The notes beneath the pieces were generated by a model that was not told the DNA's origin, did no database searches, and saw nothing but the letters and a program-made list of their open reading frames with translations. This document shows positions 9,201-17,830 of a stretch of DNA of 59,499 nucleotides, piece by piece (the first letter of the stretch is position 1; the number at the start of each line of letters is the position of its first letter). The stretch spans positions 1 through 59,499 of the forward strand of contig CAKUAD010000010.1 of the NCBI GenBank assembly GCA_934636265.1. The letters run 5' to 3'. The stretch is from an uncultured Flavobacterium sp. Its GTDB lineage: Bacteria; Bacteroidota; Bacteroidia; Flavobacteriales; Flavobacteriaceae. The position numbers were made by a program, and so were the translations under genes.

Positions 9201-11390
9201 TTGCGCTTTGGAAAACAAGGTATTTACGCCAACAATTTTGAGTTGAGCCGCGAGGGGAGTTCCTTAAAAATCCAATCGGAATCTGAGGCGGCAAACGCGC
9301 CGCTTGATGTTATCGTGAGCAACTTTAAACTGTCGACGTTGCTCAACATGATCCGCAAGGACGAATTGCTCGCCAACGGAACGCTAAACGGCGAGGCAAC
9401 ACTGCGCGATCTTACCGGGACGATGAGTTTCACGTCGGACCTGACAATTTCCAAACTGGAATTCCAGGGCAACCCGGTTGGCGACCTTTCGATAAAAGTC
9501 AACAATCAAACCGTCGACACGCTAAAAGCGGATGTGTCGCTGACGGGCAACGGCAACCAGCTCAATATCAACGGCGATTACCGCTTGTCGCAACAGGCCT
9601 TTGACCTGAAACTCGACATTGACCGACTAAACATCGAGAGCATTCAGGGATTCACGTTTGGCAACATCCGCGACGGCGAAGGATTTTTGTCGGGACAGAT
9701 GGACATCACCGGAACGCCGACTGCCCCAAGGGTAAACGGCGAACTTAAATTTAATGATGTTGGACTGCGGGTAACGCAACTCAACTCTTTTTTTAAGGAC
9801 ATCGACGAAACCATGACCTTTGACGCGCAGGGAATTTTGATGGATAGTTTTACGGTTTACGACCAAAAAGACAACCGCCTGATCGTTGACGGACGGGTAC
9901 TGACACAAGACTACCGCGACTATACGTTTGATCTGACCGTTAACGCCGAGAACTTCCGGGCAATCAACTCCAAGCAAAAAGACAATGATCAGTTTTTTGG
10001 CGATTTGTTTGTGGATGCCCGACTGGACATCAAGGGAACTCCGCAAAGCCCGGTTGTACGCGGAAACCTCAAGGTAAATGAAGATACCAAATTCTCGGTG
10101 GCGCTGCCGCAGTCAGATCCGTCTATTGCCGACCGTGAAGGAATCGTCGAATTTGTTGATGAGGATAACCAACTGCTCCAGGAAACCGAGATGATTAAAA
10201 GTGCCCTTGACCAATCAGACTTAAACGGAATGGATGTTGCCGTAAACATCGAAATCGTCAAGGAAGCGATACTGTCGTTGATTGTCGATAAAGGGAACGG
10301 AGACTTTTTGGAACTCCAGGGCGAGGCGCAACTTACCGGCGGGATCGATCCGTCGGGCAAAACCACACTGGTTGGCAAATACGAATTCACCGACGGCGCC
10401 TATGAAATGACCTTTAACCTTATCAAGCGCCGGTTTGAAATCAAGCCCGGAAGTTTCCTGATCTGGAACGGCGAACCGACTGCGGCCAACGTCAACCTGA
10501 CGGCTATTTACAACGTCGAGGCGCCACCGATTGATTTGGTGGGCGACCAACTGGGCAGCGTGGCACAATCTGTTCGCAACACCTACAAACAGCGGCTGCC
10601 TTTTGAAGCGCACCTCAAGATGGAGGGCGAACTACTCAAGCCGCAAATTTCATTTGACATCGTCCTCCCGGAAGGAAACTACGCCGTGGCATCGGAGATT
10701 GTACAAACCACCGAGGCCAAACTGGCCCAACTGCGACAGGAACCGGCTGAGCTCAACAAGCAGGTTTTTGCCCTTTTGCTGCTCAATCGTTTTGTGGGCG
10801 AAAATCCGTTTTCGAGCGAGGCGGGCGGAACATCGGCGGGAAGTATGGCCCGTCAGAGCGTGAGCAAGATTTTGTCGCAACAGATGAACAACCTGGCCGC
10901 CGACCTGATCAAAGGCGTCGAGTTGAATTTTGATCTGGAATCAACCGATGACTACACTACGGGCGTGCGGGAAAACCGGACCGATTTGAATCTTGGCGTG
11001 TCCAAAAAACTCCTCAATGATCGCCTCAAGGTGAGTGTCGGGAGTTCATTTGGGCTCGAAGGTCCGCAGCAGCCCAATGAACAAGCCAACAATATCGCGG
11101 GGGATTTGTCGGCCGACTACCTCTTGACACGCGACGGCCGATATGTAATCAGAGCCTATCGCAAAAACGAATACCAGATGGCGCTTCAGGGACAGGTGGT
11201 TGAAACGGGTGTGGCGTTTATCCTAACGATGGATTACAACAAATTCCGCGAGTTGTTTCACCGATCGGCCGAAGAAAAAGAAATGATAAGAAGGGAGCGC
11301 GAGCGCAAAAAAGCACTGAAAGAAAAAAGGAAACTGGAAGAAAAAAGGAAACTGGAAGAAAAAACCAATAACGATGAGACCAAGGATTAG
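6291..11390 (+). CDS. tamB: TamB-like inner-membrane-anchored translocation/assembly protein
   Basis: A protein of about 1,699 residues from the ATG at 6291; an in-frame TTG at 6285 would add two residues. One N-terminal membrane helix follows a basic stretch, then a very long run of amphipathic beta repeats of the AsmA/TamB (lipid-bridge) type. The conserved TamB C-terminal domain lies near residues 1250-1650 (for example a GKYEFTDGAYEM segment). The C-terminus is a charged helix in which KRKLEEK is duplicated by a 21-bp DNA repeat near 11319-11361. TamB proteins span the periplasm and are linked to outer-membrane protein or phospholipid delivery. The last 17 bases overlap the start of tamL, so the two are surely co-expressed. 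Confidence 0.95.
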   Translation: MEQNSTMKTAKRYLRKGLKILLWIVGSVLILFLILVIALQIPAVQNFAKDKAVTYLQEKIKTPVKVGRIEIGLPKRVILEDFYFEDQQKDTLLAGQRLSVDISLFKLLKNQLEINSVKLEGITANLTRNRDSIFNFDYIIDAFAPKEPDDEASKPMKISINRIELDDIRFAFDDALSRNDIALRLHHFDTRFNRFNLDEMDFDIPYVNLDGLRLTLDQGLVEKAAETSVKVVDTLSKRPDLKLKLGTISLARIDLGYDSQGTNLNTGVTIGKLKIKVDKLDLVKQQIALNEFELKTVRGSLAIGQADKSIKAPDIDTTAIKKNGWNFKLRKTLIADVNFKFDDHASAPTQNGIDFKHLELDGFNLDGRDLSYSDTGISGKINRLAVREKSGLAIKQLKTDFEYGPRGASLKNLYLETPKTLVRDHLSVRYASVESIKDDLENLYVDADLKNSRIAFRDILTIVPSLDQINPFAANPDAVVYLDTRISGRLSSLNIPRLKLSGIGQTVVDMRGNIRGLPDAAHANYDLDIRELQSTARDIRSFVPSGTIPANINLPETISLSGKVKGSQQNFAAKINVKSSMGVAFVDAQMDRRIKNQETYKADVRLDQFDLGRLISNDSIGIVSLSTQIQGRGLDPKTADAKLKAILKEAEFNRYKYRDLKIDGSIAGGQYSLDAGMNDPNLTFTLDAGGGFSGKYPTGKLKLNLDIADLNRLNLHAGPMKLRGEVDGDIDDSDPDNLNGRVDLHRIQILKDADPIVLDSISVVALSTADSNSISLKSQFVRAKMKGKYKLTQLPTAVKNTISKYYNVNHGPVQPTDPQVVDFQIRVTDDKMLEKIAPQIAGLEPIDIQGSFRSVSDSLAIMGRIPRLVYGSNQISGVKMDVRTERDSLVYHITVDAVENDQFLLPFTELSGNIKDDVISYRLFIRDRAKKDQYAIAGTLKSIDGETEISLDPDGLLLNYEKWTLSPDNVLRFGKQGIYANNFELSREGSSLKIQSESEAANAPLDVIVSNFKLSTLLNMIRKDELLANGTLNGEATLRDLTGTMSFTSDLTISKLEFQGNPVGDLSIKVNNQTVDTLKADVSLTGNGNQLNINGDYRLSQQAFDLKLDIDRLNIESIQGFTFGNIRDGEGFLSGQMDITGTPTAPRVNGELKFNDVGLRVTQLNSFFKDIDETMTFDAQGILMDSFTVYDQKDNRLIVDGRVLTQDYRDYTFDLTVNAENFRAINSKQKDNDQFFGDLFVDARLDIKGTPQSPVVRGNLKVNEDTKFSVALPQSDPSIADREGIVEFVDEDNQLLQETEMIKSALDQSDLNGMDVAVNIEIVKEAILSLIVDKGNGDFLELQGEAQLTGGIDPSGKTTLVGKYEFTDGAYEMTFNLIKRRFEIKPGSFLIWNGEPTAANVNLTAIYNVEAPPIDLVGDQLGSVAQSVRNTYKQRLPFEAHLKMEGELLKPQISFDIVLPEGNYAVASEIVQTTEAKLAQLRQEPAELNKQVFALLLLNRFVGENPFSSEAGGTSAGSMARQSVSKILSQQMNNLAADLIKGVELNFDLESTDDYTTGVRENRTDLNLGVSKKLLNDRLKVSVGSSFGLEGPQQPNEQANNIAGDLSADYLLTRDGRYVIRAYRKNEYQMALQGQVVETGVAFILTMDYNKFRELFHRSAEEKEMIRRERERKKALKEKRKLEEKRKLEEKTNNDETKD

Positions 11391-13674
11391 GATAAGCCGT
11401 ATTTTGCTGGTTTTCGCCTTGGTTTTCCTGGCGGGCTGCAGCAACACCAAGTATTTGGAAGAAGGCGAATTGCTGTACATTGGCGCCAAGGCCAAGGTAG
11501 CCGATTCGGCCATGTCGCGCAAAGACCGAAAAGCGCTTGAAGATGAACTGGAAGGGCTGGCGCGGCCAAAACCCAACAGCAAAATCCTGGGAATGCGGCC
11601 AAAACTCTGGGCGTACAACATTGCCGGCGAACCCAAAAAAGAACGCGGCCTGAGGCATTGGCTGCGAAACAAAGTGGGCGAAGAACCGGTTTTGTTCAGT
11701 CAGGTGGATTTGGAATACAACGCCAACGTGCTTGAGAGTTACGTTGAGAACCGCGGGTATTTTAAAGCCAAGGTAAGTGCCGATTCGACCCGTCGCGGGA
11801 AAAAGGCATTTGCCGAATACACGCTAAAACCCGGGCCGCGCTATCACATTCGCGAGGTGGAATTTCCCGCGGATTCTTCAGCATTGGGTCAGGCCGTGGC
11901 GCGAGCCAACCGACGGACGCTGTTAAAGCCCGGCGCACCTTATGATCTGGAGGTCATCAAAACCGAGCGCGAACGCATCGACAGCCGCTTAAAACGCCGC
12001 GGATACTATTATTTTAATCCCGATTACATCCTGGTACAGGTTGATTCGACCGTGGGCAAAAATCAGGTTGACCTTAAAGTGAAAATCAAAGCCGAAACGC
12101 CTGCCCAAGCGCGCATAGCGTACACTATTGCCGACATTGTGGTCTATCCGAATTTTTCCATCAAGACTGACACGATCAACTACAAACCCGAGGATGTCAA
12201 ACAGCACGGCGATTTTACCATCATCGATTCGTCAAAGCTGTTCAAACCGCGCATTTTTGATCGAATCCTGCAATTTAAACGCGGCGACGTCTACAACCGA
12301 AACGACCACAACCTTTCCCTTCAGCGCCTGATCAACATGGGAACGTTTCAGTTTGTCAAAAACGAGTTCCGCATCAGCGATAGCTTGAGCACCGCCCTTG
12401 ACGCTTTTTATTACCTGACACCACTGCCAAGGAAATCGCTGCGTTTTGAGGTTTTGGGCAAGACGAATTCGGCCAATTTTACCGGAAGCGAACTCAGCAT
12501 CAACTGGAGCAACCGCAATTTCTTTCGCGGCGCCGAACTTTTCACCACATCGCTTTTTGGCGGGATTGAAGTTCAGGTTTCAGGGCGCAACAAAGGATTT
12601 AACGTGTATCGCATCGGGAATGAAACCAGCCTGACCTGGCCGCGTTTTATCACGCCTATTCGCATTGTCACACCAAGCGGATTTGTCCCACGAACCAAGG
12701 TGACCGTTGGCTATGAGTTCCAAAAGCGGATGCAATTGTATGCCCTGAATTCATTTAAGGGTTCGTTTGGTTATTTGTGGCGGGAAAGTGAAACCAAGGA
12801 ACATCAACTCAATCTGACCGAGATTACATATGTCAGCCCGAACGGCATCACCAGTTTATATCAGGAACAATTGGATGCCAATCCGAATTTGGCCAAAGCG
12901 ATTGAGAAACAATTGATTTTTGGCCCAAATTATTCCTACACGTTCACCAATACGATGAAGCAGCGGTTGCGCCATACGATATATTACAAAGGATCGGTTG
13001 ACTTGTCAGCGCCCATCACCGGACTGATCATGAACGGAAACGCCAAAAAAGGCGATGTGAAAGAGATTTTGGGCGTGCCGTTTAGCCAGTATGTTAGGGT
13101 GGAAAACGACTTTAGGCATTATCTCAAACTCGGGAAAGACTCGCAGTTGGCCAGCAGAATCATCGGCGGCGTGGGTTATTCATTTGGGAATTCGACCTCG
13201 ATGCCTTTTGTCAAGCAATTTTTTATTGGCGGGACCAATAGCATACGGGCTTTCCGGGCGCGGTCGATTGGTCCGGGATCGTATTTTGAGCCCACCGATG
13301 AAAACTCGTTCCTGCCGGATCAGTCCGGCGATGTGAAGATTGAGGTCAATACCGAGTATCGCACCAAGCTGTTCAGCGTTGTCCACGGCGCATTGTTTGT
13401 AGATGCCGGAAACATCTGGCTGCTTAACAAAGACGTAAACCGCCCGGGGGCTGAATTCTCCGGAAACTTCCTCAAGGAGTTTGCAGTGGGTACGGGCGCG
13501 GGATTGCGCCTGGACATTTCCTTTTTGGTGGTCCGTCTGGATGTCGCATTCCCGCTCAGGAAACCATATCTTCCTGACAACGAGCGATGGGTATTGGATG
13601 AAATTGACTTTGGCGGAAAAAACTGGCGCAAAAACAATATGGTTTTTAACCTTGCCATAGGTTATCCCTTTTAG
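11374..13674 (+). CDS. tamL: TamL, BamA-like outer-membrane lipoprotein
   Basis: A 766-residue Omp85-family protein. It begins with a lipoprotein signal ending LAGC with Cys22 as the lipidated residue, which marks the Bacteroidota TamL variant rather than proteobacterial TamA. POTRA-like domains fill roughly residues 30-330 and a beta-barrel fills the C-terminal half, ending in NLAIGYPF with a terminal aromatic. The barrel includes an IRAFRARS segment like the conserved VRGF/IRGY loop of Omp85 proteins. It is the expected outer-membrane partner of the TamB protein encoded just upstream, whose gene it overlaps. In Bacteroidota the pair is reported as important for envelope assembly. Confidence 0.93.
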   Translation: MRPRIRISRILLVFALVFLAGCSNTKYLEEGELLYIGAKAKVADSAMSRKDRKALEDELEGLARPKPNSKILGMRPKLWAYNIAGEPKKERGLRHWLRNKVGEEPVLFSQVDLEYNANVLESYVENRGYFKAKVSADSTRRGKKAFAEYTLKPGPRYHIREVEFPADSSALGQAVARANRRTLLKPGAPYDLEVIKTERERIDSRLKRRGYYYFNPDYILVQVDSTVGKNQVDLKVKIKAETPAQARIAYTIADIVVYPNFSIKTDTINYKPEDVKQHGDFTIIDSSKLFKPRIFDRILQFKRGDVYNRNDHNLSLQRLINMGTFQFVKNEFRISDSLSTALDAFYYLTPLPRKSLRFEVLGKTNSANFTGSELSINWSNRNFFRGAELFTTSLFGGIEVQVSGRNKGFNVYRIGNETSLTWPRFITPIRIVTPSGFVPRTKVTVGYEFQKRMQLYALNSFKGSFGYLWRESETKEHQLNLTEITYVSPNGITSLYQEQLDANPNLAKAIEKQLIFGPNYSYTFTNTMKQRLRHTIYYKGSVDLSAPITGLIMNGNAKKGDVKEILGVPFSQYVRVENDFRHYLKLGKDSQLASRIIGGVGYSFGNSTSMPFVKQFFIGGTNSIRAFRARSIGPGSYFEPTDENSFLPDQSGDVKIEVNTEYRTKLFSVVHGALFVDAGNIWLLNKDVNRPGAEFSGNFLKEFAVGTGAGLRLDISFLVVRLDVAFPLRKPYLPDNERWVLDEIDFGGKNWRKNNMVFNLAIGYPF

Positions 13675-13731
13675 TGGATATTTTGTAAATATGTCCGTTT
13701 TAAATATAAATCACAACGGGTAAGGCTGTCG

Positions 13732-13814
13732 TATGTTTGTACTGTGCTTCGCAACATGCGGGCATACTTTTAAAAAATGGTAGAGTAAAGTAGGGATTCT
13801 CTGCCATTTTTTTT
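13732..13814 (+). ncRNA. Possible short RNA or structured 3' UTR after tamL
   Basis: TATGTTTG at 13732-13739 matches a -7 element, but no TTG lies 16-23 bases upstream. Downstream are GC-rich inverted segments around 13740-13767 and a strong terminator: AAAATGGTAGAG (13774-13785) paired with CTCTGCCATTTT (13799-13810), ending in eight T. This could be the tamL 3' UTR and terminator, or an independent RNA of about 70 nt. The terminator itself is solid; the RNA call is weak. Confidence 0.3.
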
Positions 13815-13878
13815 ATCTGAACTTTTGCTCAATTATTTATAGAAATGGAACCACCTCCGGGTTGTTCCATTTTTCATT

Positions 13879-13911
13879 AAAAAAAGTGGAACCGTTACTT
13901 ACGATTCCACT
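13879..13911 (-). terminator. Minus-strand terminator downstream of the 47-residue ORF
   Basis: On the minus strand, AGTGGAA (13911-13905), a 13-nt loop, and TTCCACT (13891-13885) are followed by a T-tract (13884-13879). A second hairpin (13843-13872) pairs AAATGGAACCAC with GTTGTTCCATTT and has a weak T-run on the plus strand. A minus-strand terminator here needs a minus-strand transcript, which supports the small ORF upstream. Confidence 0.65.
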
Positions 13912-13972
13912 CTCAGGGCAACACTTTTTGAAATCATTCCCAATGGGCATTGGTACCCAATTTCGGTTACCC

Positions 13973-14116
13973 TTAAAAGTCAAAAGGCTCGTCCCATTGC
14001 TGGTTGTAAGGGGGCTCCTCGTCAAAATTTCTTGCCGATGGCGTAACATCATTGATGTCATAAACTTCAAATTCGTCATCCATCCATCCGTTAAAATTAT
14101 ATGCATCCCGTATCAT
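13973..14116 (-). CDS. Hypothetical 47-residue acidic protein
   Basis: The frame opens with ATG at 14116 and ends with TAA at 13975-13973, encoding 47 residues. The protein is strongly acidic and aromatic, with segments WMDDEFEVYDIND and FDEEPPYNQQWDEPFDF. This composition is typical of real small cytosolic proteins and unlike the basic, serine-rich products of the overlapping frames on either strand. A rho-independent terminator lies about 60 bases past the stop. No membrane helix or Cys motif is present. I see no clear -7 element upstream, and I do not recognise the family. Nucleic-acid mimicry or partner binding would fit the charge, but that is speculation. Confidence 0.45.
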   Translation of the reverse strand: MIRDAYNFNGWMDDEFEVYDINDVTPSARNFDEEPPYNQQWDEPFDF

Positions 14117-14289
14117 AGTGCAGGTTTTTTGTGGTTTTTGTAAAGTTCATCAATTGGCGTGAGGACGGATTACAAGATTTTAGGCCTTAATTACACAATC
14201 CCCACATGCATAAACCTTGTAAACCAATGCTTTAAAAATATAACGGGATTTAGGCAATGATGGTTGAAATTTGACTAAAATCAAATTCT

Positions 14290-15066
14290 ATGAAGGCACT
14301 TTGGCGAGGCGGGATCAGTTTTGGACTGGTCAACATACCGGTTAGGTTATACAGTGGTGCGGTTTCGCAGCGGATCGATCTGGACATGATCCGTAAAAAA
14401 GACCAGTGCGCCATTCAATATGTCCGGGTTTGCAAAAAAGACGGAAAGGAAGTTCCGTGGGAGGAAATCGCAAAAGGTTACCGACGCGAAAACGGTGACT
14501 ATATCGTATTGGACCGCGATGAAATCTCCAAACTAATGCCTGGAAAATCGGACACGATCGACATTTTTGAATTTGTGCTGGAAAAAGACATTCCCGCCCA
14601 ATTTTTGGAAAAACCTTATATTATCGAACCTGAAAAAGCAGCGACAAAAACTTACGCCCTGTTGCGCGACGCACTTAAAAAAACAGGAAAAGTTGGTCTT
14701 TGCCGATTTGTGATGCGCACTTCCGAACACTTGGGGATTTTAAAAGTTGAGGAAGATGTAATCCTGCTGATTCAAATCAGGTTTCTGGAAGAACTCCGCG
14801 ACCACAATGAGGTCAAGACGCCCGGAAAGCTTAAAATTGAAAAAAAAGAGCTCGATATGGCGGTGAGTATCATCAACCAACTCACCGGAACTTTTGAACC
14901 GGAAAAGTACAAGGATACTTACAAAGCCGACCTGATCAAACTCATCAAGAAAAAAGCGTCGGCCAAACCCAAAAAAGAGCCGGTTACGCCCCAACGCACG
15001 CGCACCAAAAAATCAGACAACTTGCTGGAGCAACTCAAGGCGAGCCTGGCGGAAATAAAAAATTGA
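14290..15066 (+). CDS. ku: Ku, DNA end-binding protein of bacterial NHEJ
   Basis: A 258-residue bacterial Ku: a homodimeric ring that threads onto double-strand break ends and recruits LigD. The characteristic opening MKALWRGxISFGLVNIPVRLY is present, followed by the core beta-barrel and the FRFVMR/LLIQIRFLEELR region. The basic tail, rich in Lys, Pro and Thr from about residue 215, is the usual LigD-recruiting and DNA-binding extension. A single base separates its stop from the ligD start. I see no strong -33/-7 promoter in the 170 bases upstream. Confidence 0.96.
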   Translation: MKALWRGGISFGLVNIPVRLYSGAVSQRIDLDMIRKKDQCAIQYVRVCKKDGKEVPWEEIAKGYRRENGDYIVLDRDEISKLMPGKSDTIDIFEFVLEKDIPAQFLEKPYIIEPEKAATKTYALLRDALKKTGKVGLCRFVMRTSEHLGILKVEEDVILLIQIRFLEELRDHNEVKTPGKLKIEKKELDMAVSIINQLTGTFEPEKYKDTYKADLIKLIKKKASAKPKKEPVTPQRTRTKKSDNLLEQLKASLAEIKN

Positions 15067-15067
15067 C

Positions 15068-17554
15068 ATGGCACTGGAAACGTACAATAAAAAGCGCGAC
15101 TTTAAAAAAACCAGCGAACCCAAAGGCGTCAAGAAAAAGCAAGACGGGCCGCTTCAGTTTGTGGTGCAAAAACATGCTGCCTCACGTCTGCATTATGATT
15201 TCCGGCTGGAAATTGACGGGGTGCTCGTAAGCTGGGCGGTGCCAAAAGGTCCGTCAAAAAACCCGGCTGACAAGCGCCTGGCAGTGCAGACGGAAGACCA
15301 TCCCATGGAATACATGAAATTTGAGGGCACCATCCCAAAGGGCGAATATGGTGGCGGAACCGTTATGGTGTGGGACATCGGAACCTTTCATGCCGAGTGC
15401 AACACCGACATCACTAAAGACAATGCGCTTTTAAAAAAACAACTCGCCCAAGGCAACATCAAAATTGTACTGGACGGACAAAAGCTAAAAGGTGCCTGGC
15501 ATCTGGTCCGGATGAAGGGTGAAGACGGCAAGAATTGGCTGCTGATGAAAAGTAAGGACGCACATTCCGGAAAGGGTAATTTTGACGAGACATCAATACT
15601 TACGGGGAGAGATTTTCCCGAAATTGAAAAGGGACATGCTGTTTGGCATAGCAACAAATCGGCCGCCGAAAATTCAAAGACGCTCTTGGAGCAAGCCAAG
15701 GACGTTTTTAGCCCTGATGATCTGGCCGGAGCCAAGAAGCAAGAGAGATTCCCTACTCTTCTTACGCCCCAACTAGCCACGCTGGCCGACGAAGCCTTTG
15801 ACGATCCTGACTGGATTTTTGAAAATAAATATGACGGCTACCGCGCTCTGGCGTATATAGACAAGCAGGTAAAACTTAAATCGCGCAATGGGAATGCGTT
15901 TCATTACACGCCCGTTGAAGCTGAATTAAAGGCGATCGGGCATCAGGTGATTTTGGATGGTGAAGTGGTGATTGAAGATGAAAAAGGAAACAGCCGTTTC
16001 GAGTGGCTTCAGGATTACAAGGACAATCCCAAGCGCGGCCGAATAAAATATTACGTGTTTGACATCCTCTATTTTGACGGATATGATCTTCGCGGCCTTA
16101 ATCTGTTACAGCGAAAGAAAATAGCCGAGGCCGTACTGCCACCCTCGGAAGTGGTGTGTTACTCGCCGCACGTTGAAGGCAAAGGAAAGGACACATTTAC
16201 CAAAGCCAAGCAAAAGGAATGGGAAGGCATCATCGACAAACGCGCCGGTTCTAAATATCACGACGGAAAGCGCACCCGCGACTGGCTTAAGATCAAAACC
16301 GGTCTCTCGCAGGAAGTTGTCATTGCCGGATACACCGCCCCGCAGGGTTCGCGAACCGGAATTGGCGCCCTGATAACCGGATATTATAAAGATGACAAGT
16401 TGATATACTCCGGAAAAGTCGGGTCGGGGTTTACCGAAAATGTGCTGAAAGACCTGGAAAAAAAACTCAAAAAACTTACCCGCAAAACCAGTCCGTTTGC
16501 GACATCGCCAAAGTTGGCCGGCGTCAGTTGGGTAAAACCTGAATTGTTGGCTCAGGTAAAATTTAGTCAATGGACCACCTCGGGGCGGATGCGACATCCC
16601 GTCTTTATGGGACTTCGTCAGGATAAACCGGCGAAAAAAGTAGTTATGGAAAAACCCGTCGACGTAAATTTAGTTACCGATGCCAGCGATGTACCGATTT
16701 CAAATCCGGATAAAATTTACTTTCCTAAGGAAAAAATCAGCAAAGGTGACGTAGTGGACTATTACAATCGGATGTCAGGGTTGATACTGCCCTTTATGCA
16801 GGACCGTCCGCAGTCGTTGAGGCGCAATCCAAATGGGATTACCGACAATGGATTCTTCCAGAAGAACATGGAAGGCAAGGTGCCGGATTTTGTCAAAACG
16901 CGCAAAATCAAATCGGATTCAAAAAGTGAAAGCATCAAATGGATGTTGTGTCAAAACCGCGAAACGCTTTTATACATGGCAAATCTGGGGTGCATTGAGA
17001 TTAATCCTTGGAGCAGCCGCGTGGGCAGCCTGAACAATCCCGACTATATCATCTTTGACCTGGATCCCAACAAGGCGTCGGCAGCAGATTTGGTGGTCAC
17101 GGCTAAAAAAGTGCATGAAATTTTGGAATTGATCGGGGTTAAGGGCTTTTTAAAAACCTCCGGCGGAAAAGGTCTTCACGTCTACATTCCGGTTTTGCCA
17201 AAATATTCCTACGGACAAACCCGCGAATTTTCGCTTTTGATCAGCCAAATGGTACACCGCGACCTGCCCGATATCACCAGTTTGGAGCGCATGCCCGACA
17301 AACGCATCGGGAAGGTTTATCTGGATTTTTTACAAAACGGACGTGGAAAAACCATGGCTTGTGTTTATTCGCTCAGGCCGCGCGAAGGTGCCGGTGTGAG
17401 TACACCGCTTGAATGGGAAGAACTCACGCCAGAATTTGATCCGGGCCAGTTTAATTATTTTACCATCGGGAAGCGACTGGAAGAAAAAGGCGACTTGTGG
17501 AAAGACTTTTTTAAAAACCCTACCGACCTCAGGGCCATCCTAAAAAACTTATGA
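15068..17554 (+). CDS. ligD: LigD, multifunctional NHEJ ligase (phosphoesterase-ligase-polymerase)
   Basis: An 828-residue fusion with three catalytic domains, ordered phosphoesterase, ligase, polymerase. The 3'-phosphoesterase has His36, His42, Asp44 and Arg46 (HYDFRLE), with the same spacing as Pseudomonas LigD. The ATP-dependent ligase has its adenylated lysine at Lys254 in ENKYDGYR, with EGIIDKR and DWLKIK motifs further on. The C-terminal primase-type polymerase starts near IYFPKEKISKGD and has the metal-binding FDLDP and the SGGKGLH motif. It processes, fills and seals breaks held by Ku. It is followed by a 4-bp ATGA overlap with the SemiSWEET gene. Confidence 0.96.
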   Translation: MALETYNKKRDFKKTSEPKGVKKKQDGPLQFVVQKHAASRLHYDFRLEIDGVLVSWAVPKGPSKNPADKRLAVQTEDHPMEYMKFEGTIPKGEYGGGTVMVWDIGTFHAECNTDITKDNALLKKQLAQGNIKIVLDGQKLKGAWHLVRMKGEDGKNWLLMKSKDAHSGKGNFDETSILTGRDFPEIEKGHAVWHSNKSAAENSKTLLEQAKDVFSPDDLAGAKKQERFPTLLTPQLATLADEAFDDPDWIFENKYDGYRALAYIDKQVKLKSRNGNAFHYTPVEAELKAIGHQVILDGEVVIEDEKGNSRFEWLQDYKDNPKRGRIKYYVFDILYFDGYDLRGLNLLQRKKIAEAVLPPSEVVCYSPHVEGKGKDTFTKAKQKEWEGIIDKRAGSKYHDGKRTRDWLKIKTGLSQEVVIAGYTAPQGSRTGIGALITGYYKDDKLIYSGKVGSGFTENVLKDLEKKLKKLTRKTSPFATSPKLAGVSWVKPELLAQVKFSQWTTSGRMRHPVFMGLRQDKPAKKVVMEKPVDVNLVTDASDVPISNPDKIYFPKEKISKGDVVDYYNRMSGLILPFMQDRPQSLRRNPNGITDNGFFQKNMEGKVPDFVKTRKIKSDSKSESIKWMLCQNRETLLYMANLGCIEINPWSSRVGSLNNPDYIIFDLDPNKASAADLVVTAKKVHEILELIGVKGFLKTSGGKGLHVYIPVLPKYSYGQTREFSLLISQMVHRDLPDITSLERMPDKRIGKVYLDFLQNGRGKTMACVYSLRPREGAGVSTPLEWEELTPEFDPGQFNYFTIGKRLEEKGDLWKDFFKNPTDLRAILKNL

Positions 17555-17817
17555 TTATGGTAGACATCATTGGATATACCGCGGCTGTACTGACGGCATT
17601 TGCCAGCGGCCCTCAGGCGATAAAAGTGATCCGGTCGGGCAAGACCAAGGACATCTCGTCCGGAACTTACGCGATTTTGGTGGCCGGACTCATCCTTTGG
17701 ATCATATACGGAATTTACAAAACCGACTGGCCGTTGATCCTGTCAAATTCTATCGCGACCTTGCTTAGCGGAACCGTCCTTGTGGCAAAAATCCTTGAAA
17801 AGAAAAGGGAAGCGTGA
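17551..17817 (+). CDS. SemiSWEET family transporter (PQ-loop)
   Basis: An 88-residue membrane protein with three predicted helices, the size of one SWEET repeat unit. The PQ motif sits in helix 1 (GPQAIKVIRSGKTKDIS), followed by a glycine/isoleucine-rich helix 2 (LILWIIYGIY) and helix 3. Family members dimerise and move small sugars. The ATG overlaps the ligD stop (ATGA), which implies translational coupling; an alternative ATG lies 6 bases later. Why a sugar carrier should be tied to end-joining genes is not obvious, and simple hitch-hiking is possible. Confidence 0.9.
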   Translation: MIMVDIIGYTAAVLTAFASGPQAIKVIRSGKTKDISSGTYAILVAGLILWIIYGIYKTDWPLILSNSIATLLSGTVLVAKILEKKREA

Positions 17818-17826
17818 ACTTCCCTT
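17805..17826. terminator. Convergent-gene hairpin
   Basis: AAGGGAAG and CTTCCCTT with a 6-base loop, lying over the SemiSWEET stop codon and before the minus-strand gene end. U-tracts are weak on both sides. Confidence 0.5.
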
Positions 17827-17830
17827 CTTA

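Noticed and set aside
13837..14143. Longer frames on both strands between tamL and ku (89 and 93 codons)
   Set aside because: Their composition looks like shadow frames; the 47-residue frame between them has protein-like composition and a terminator.
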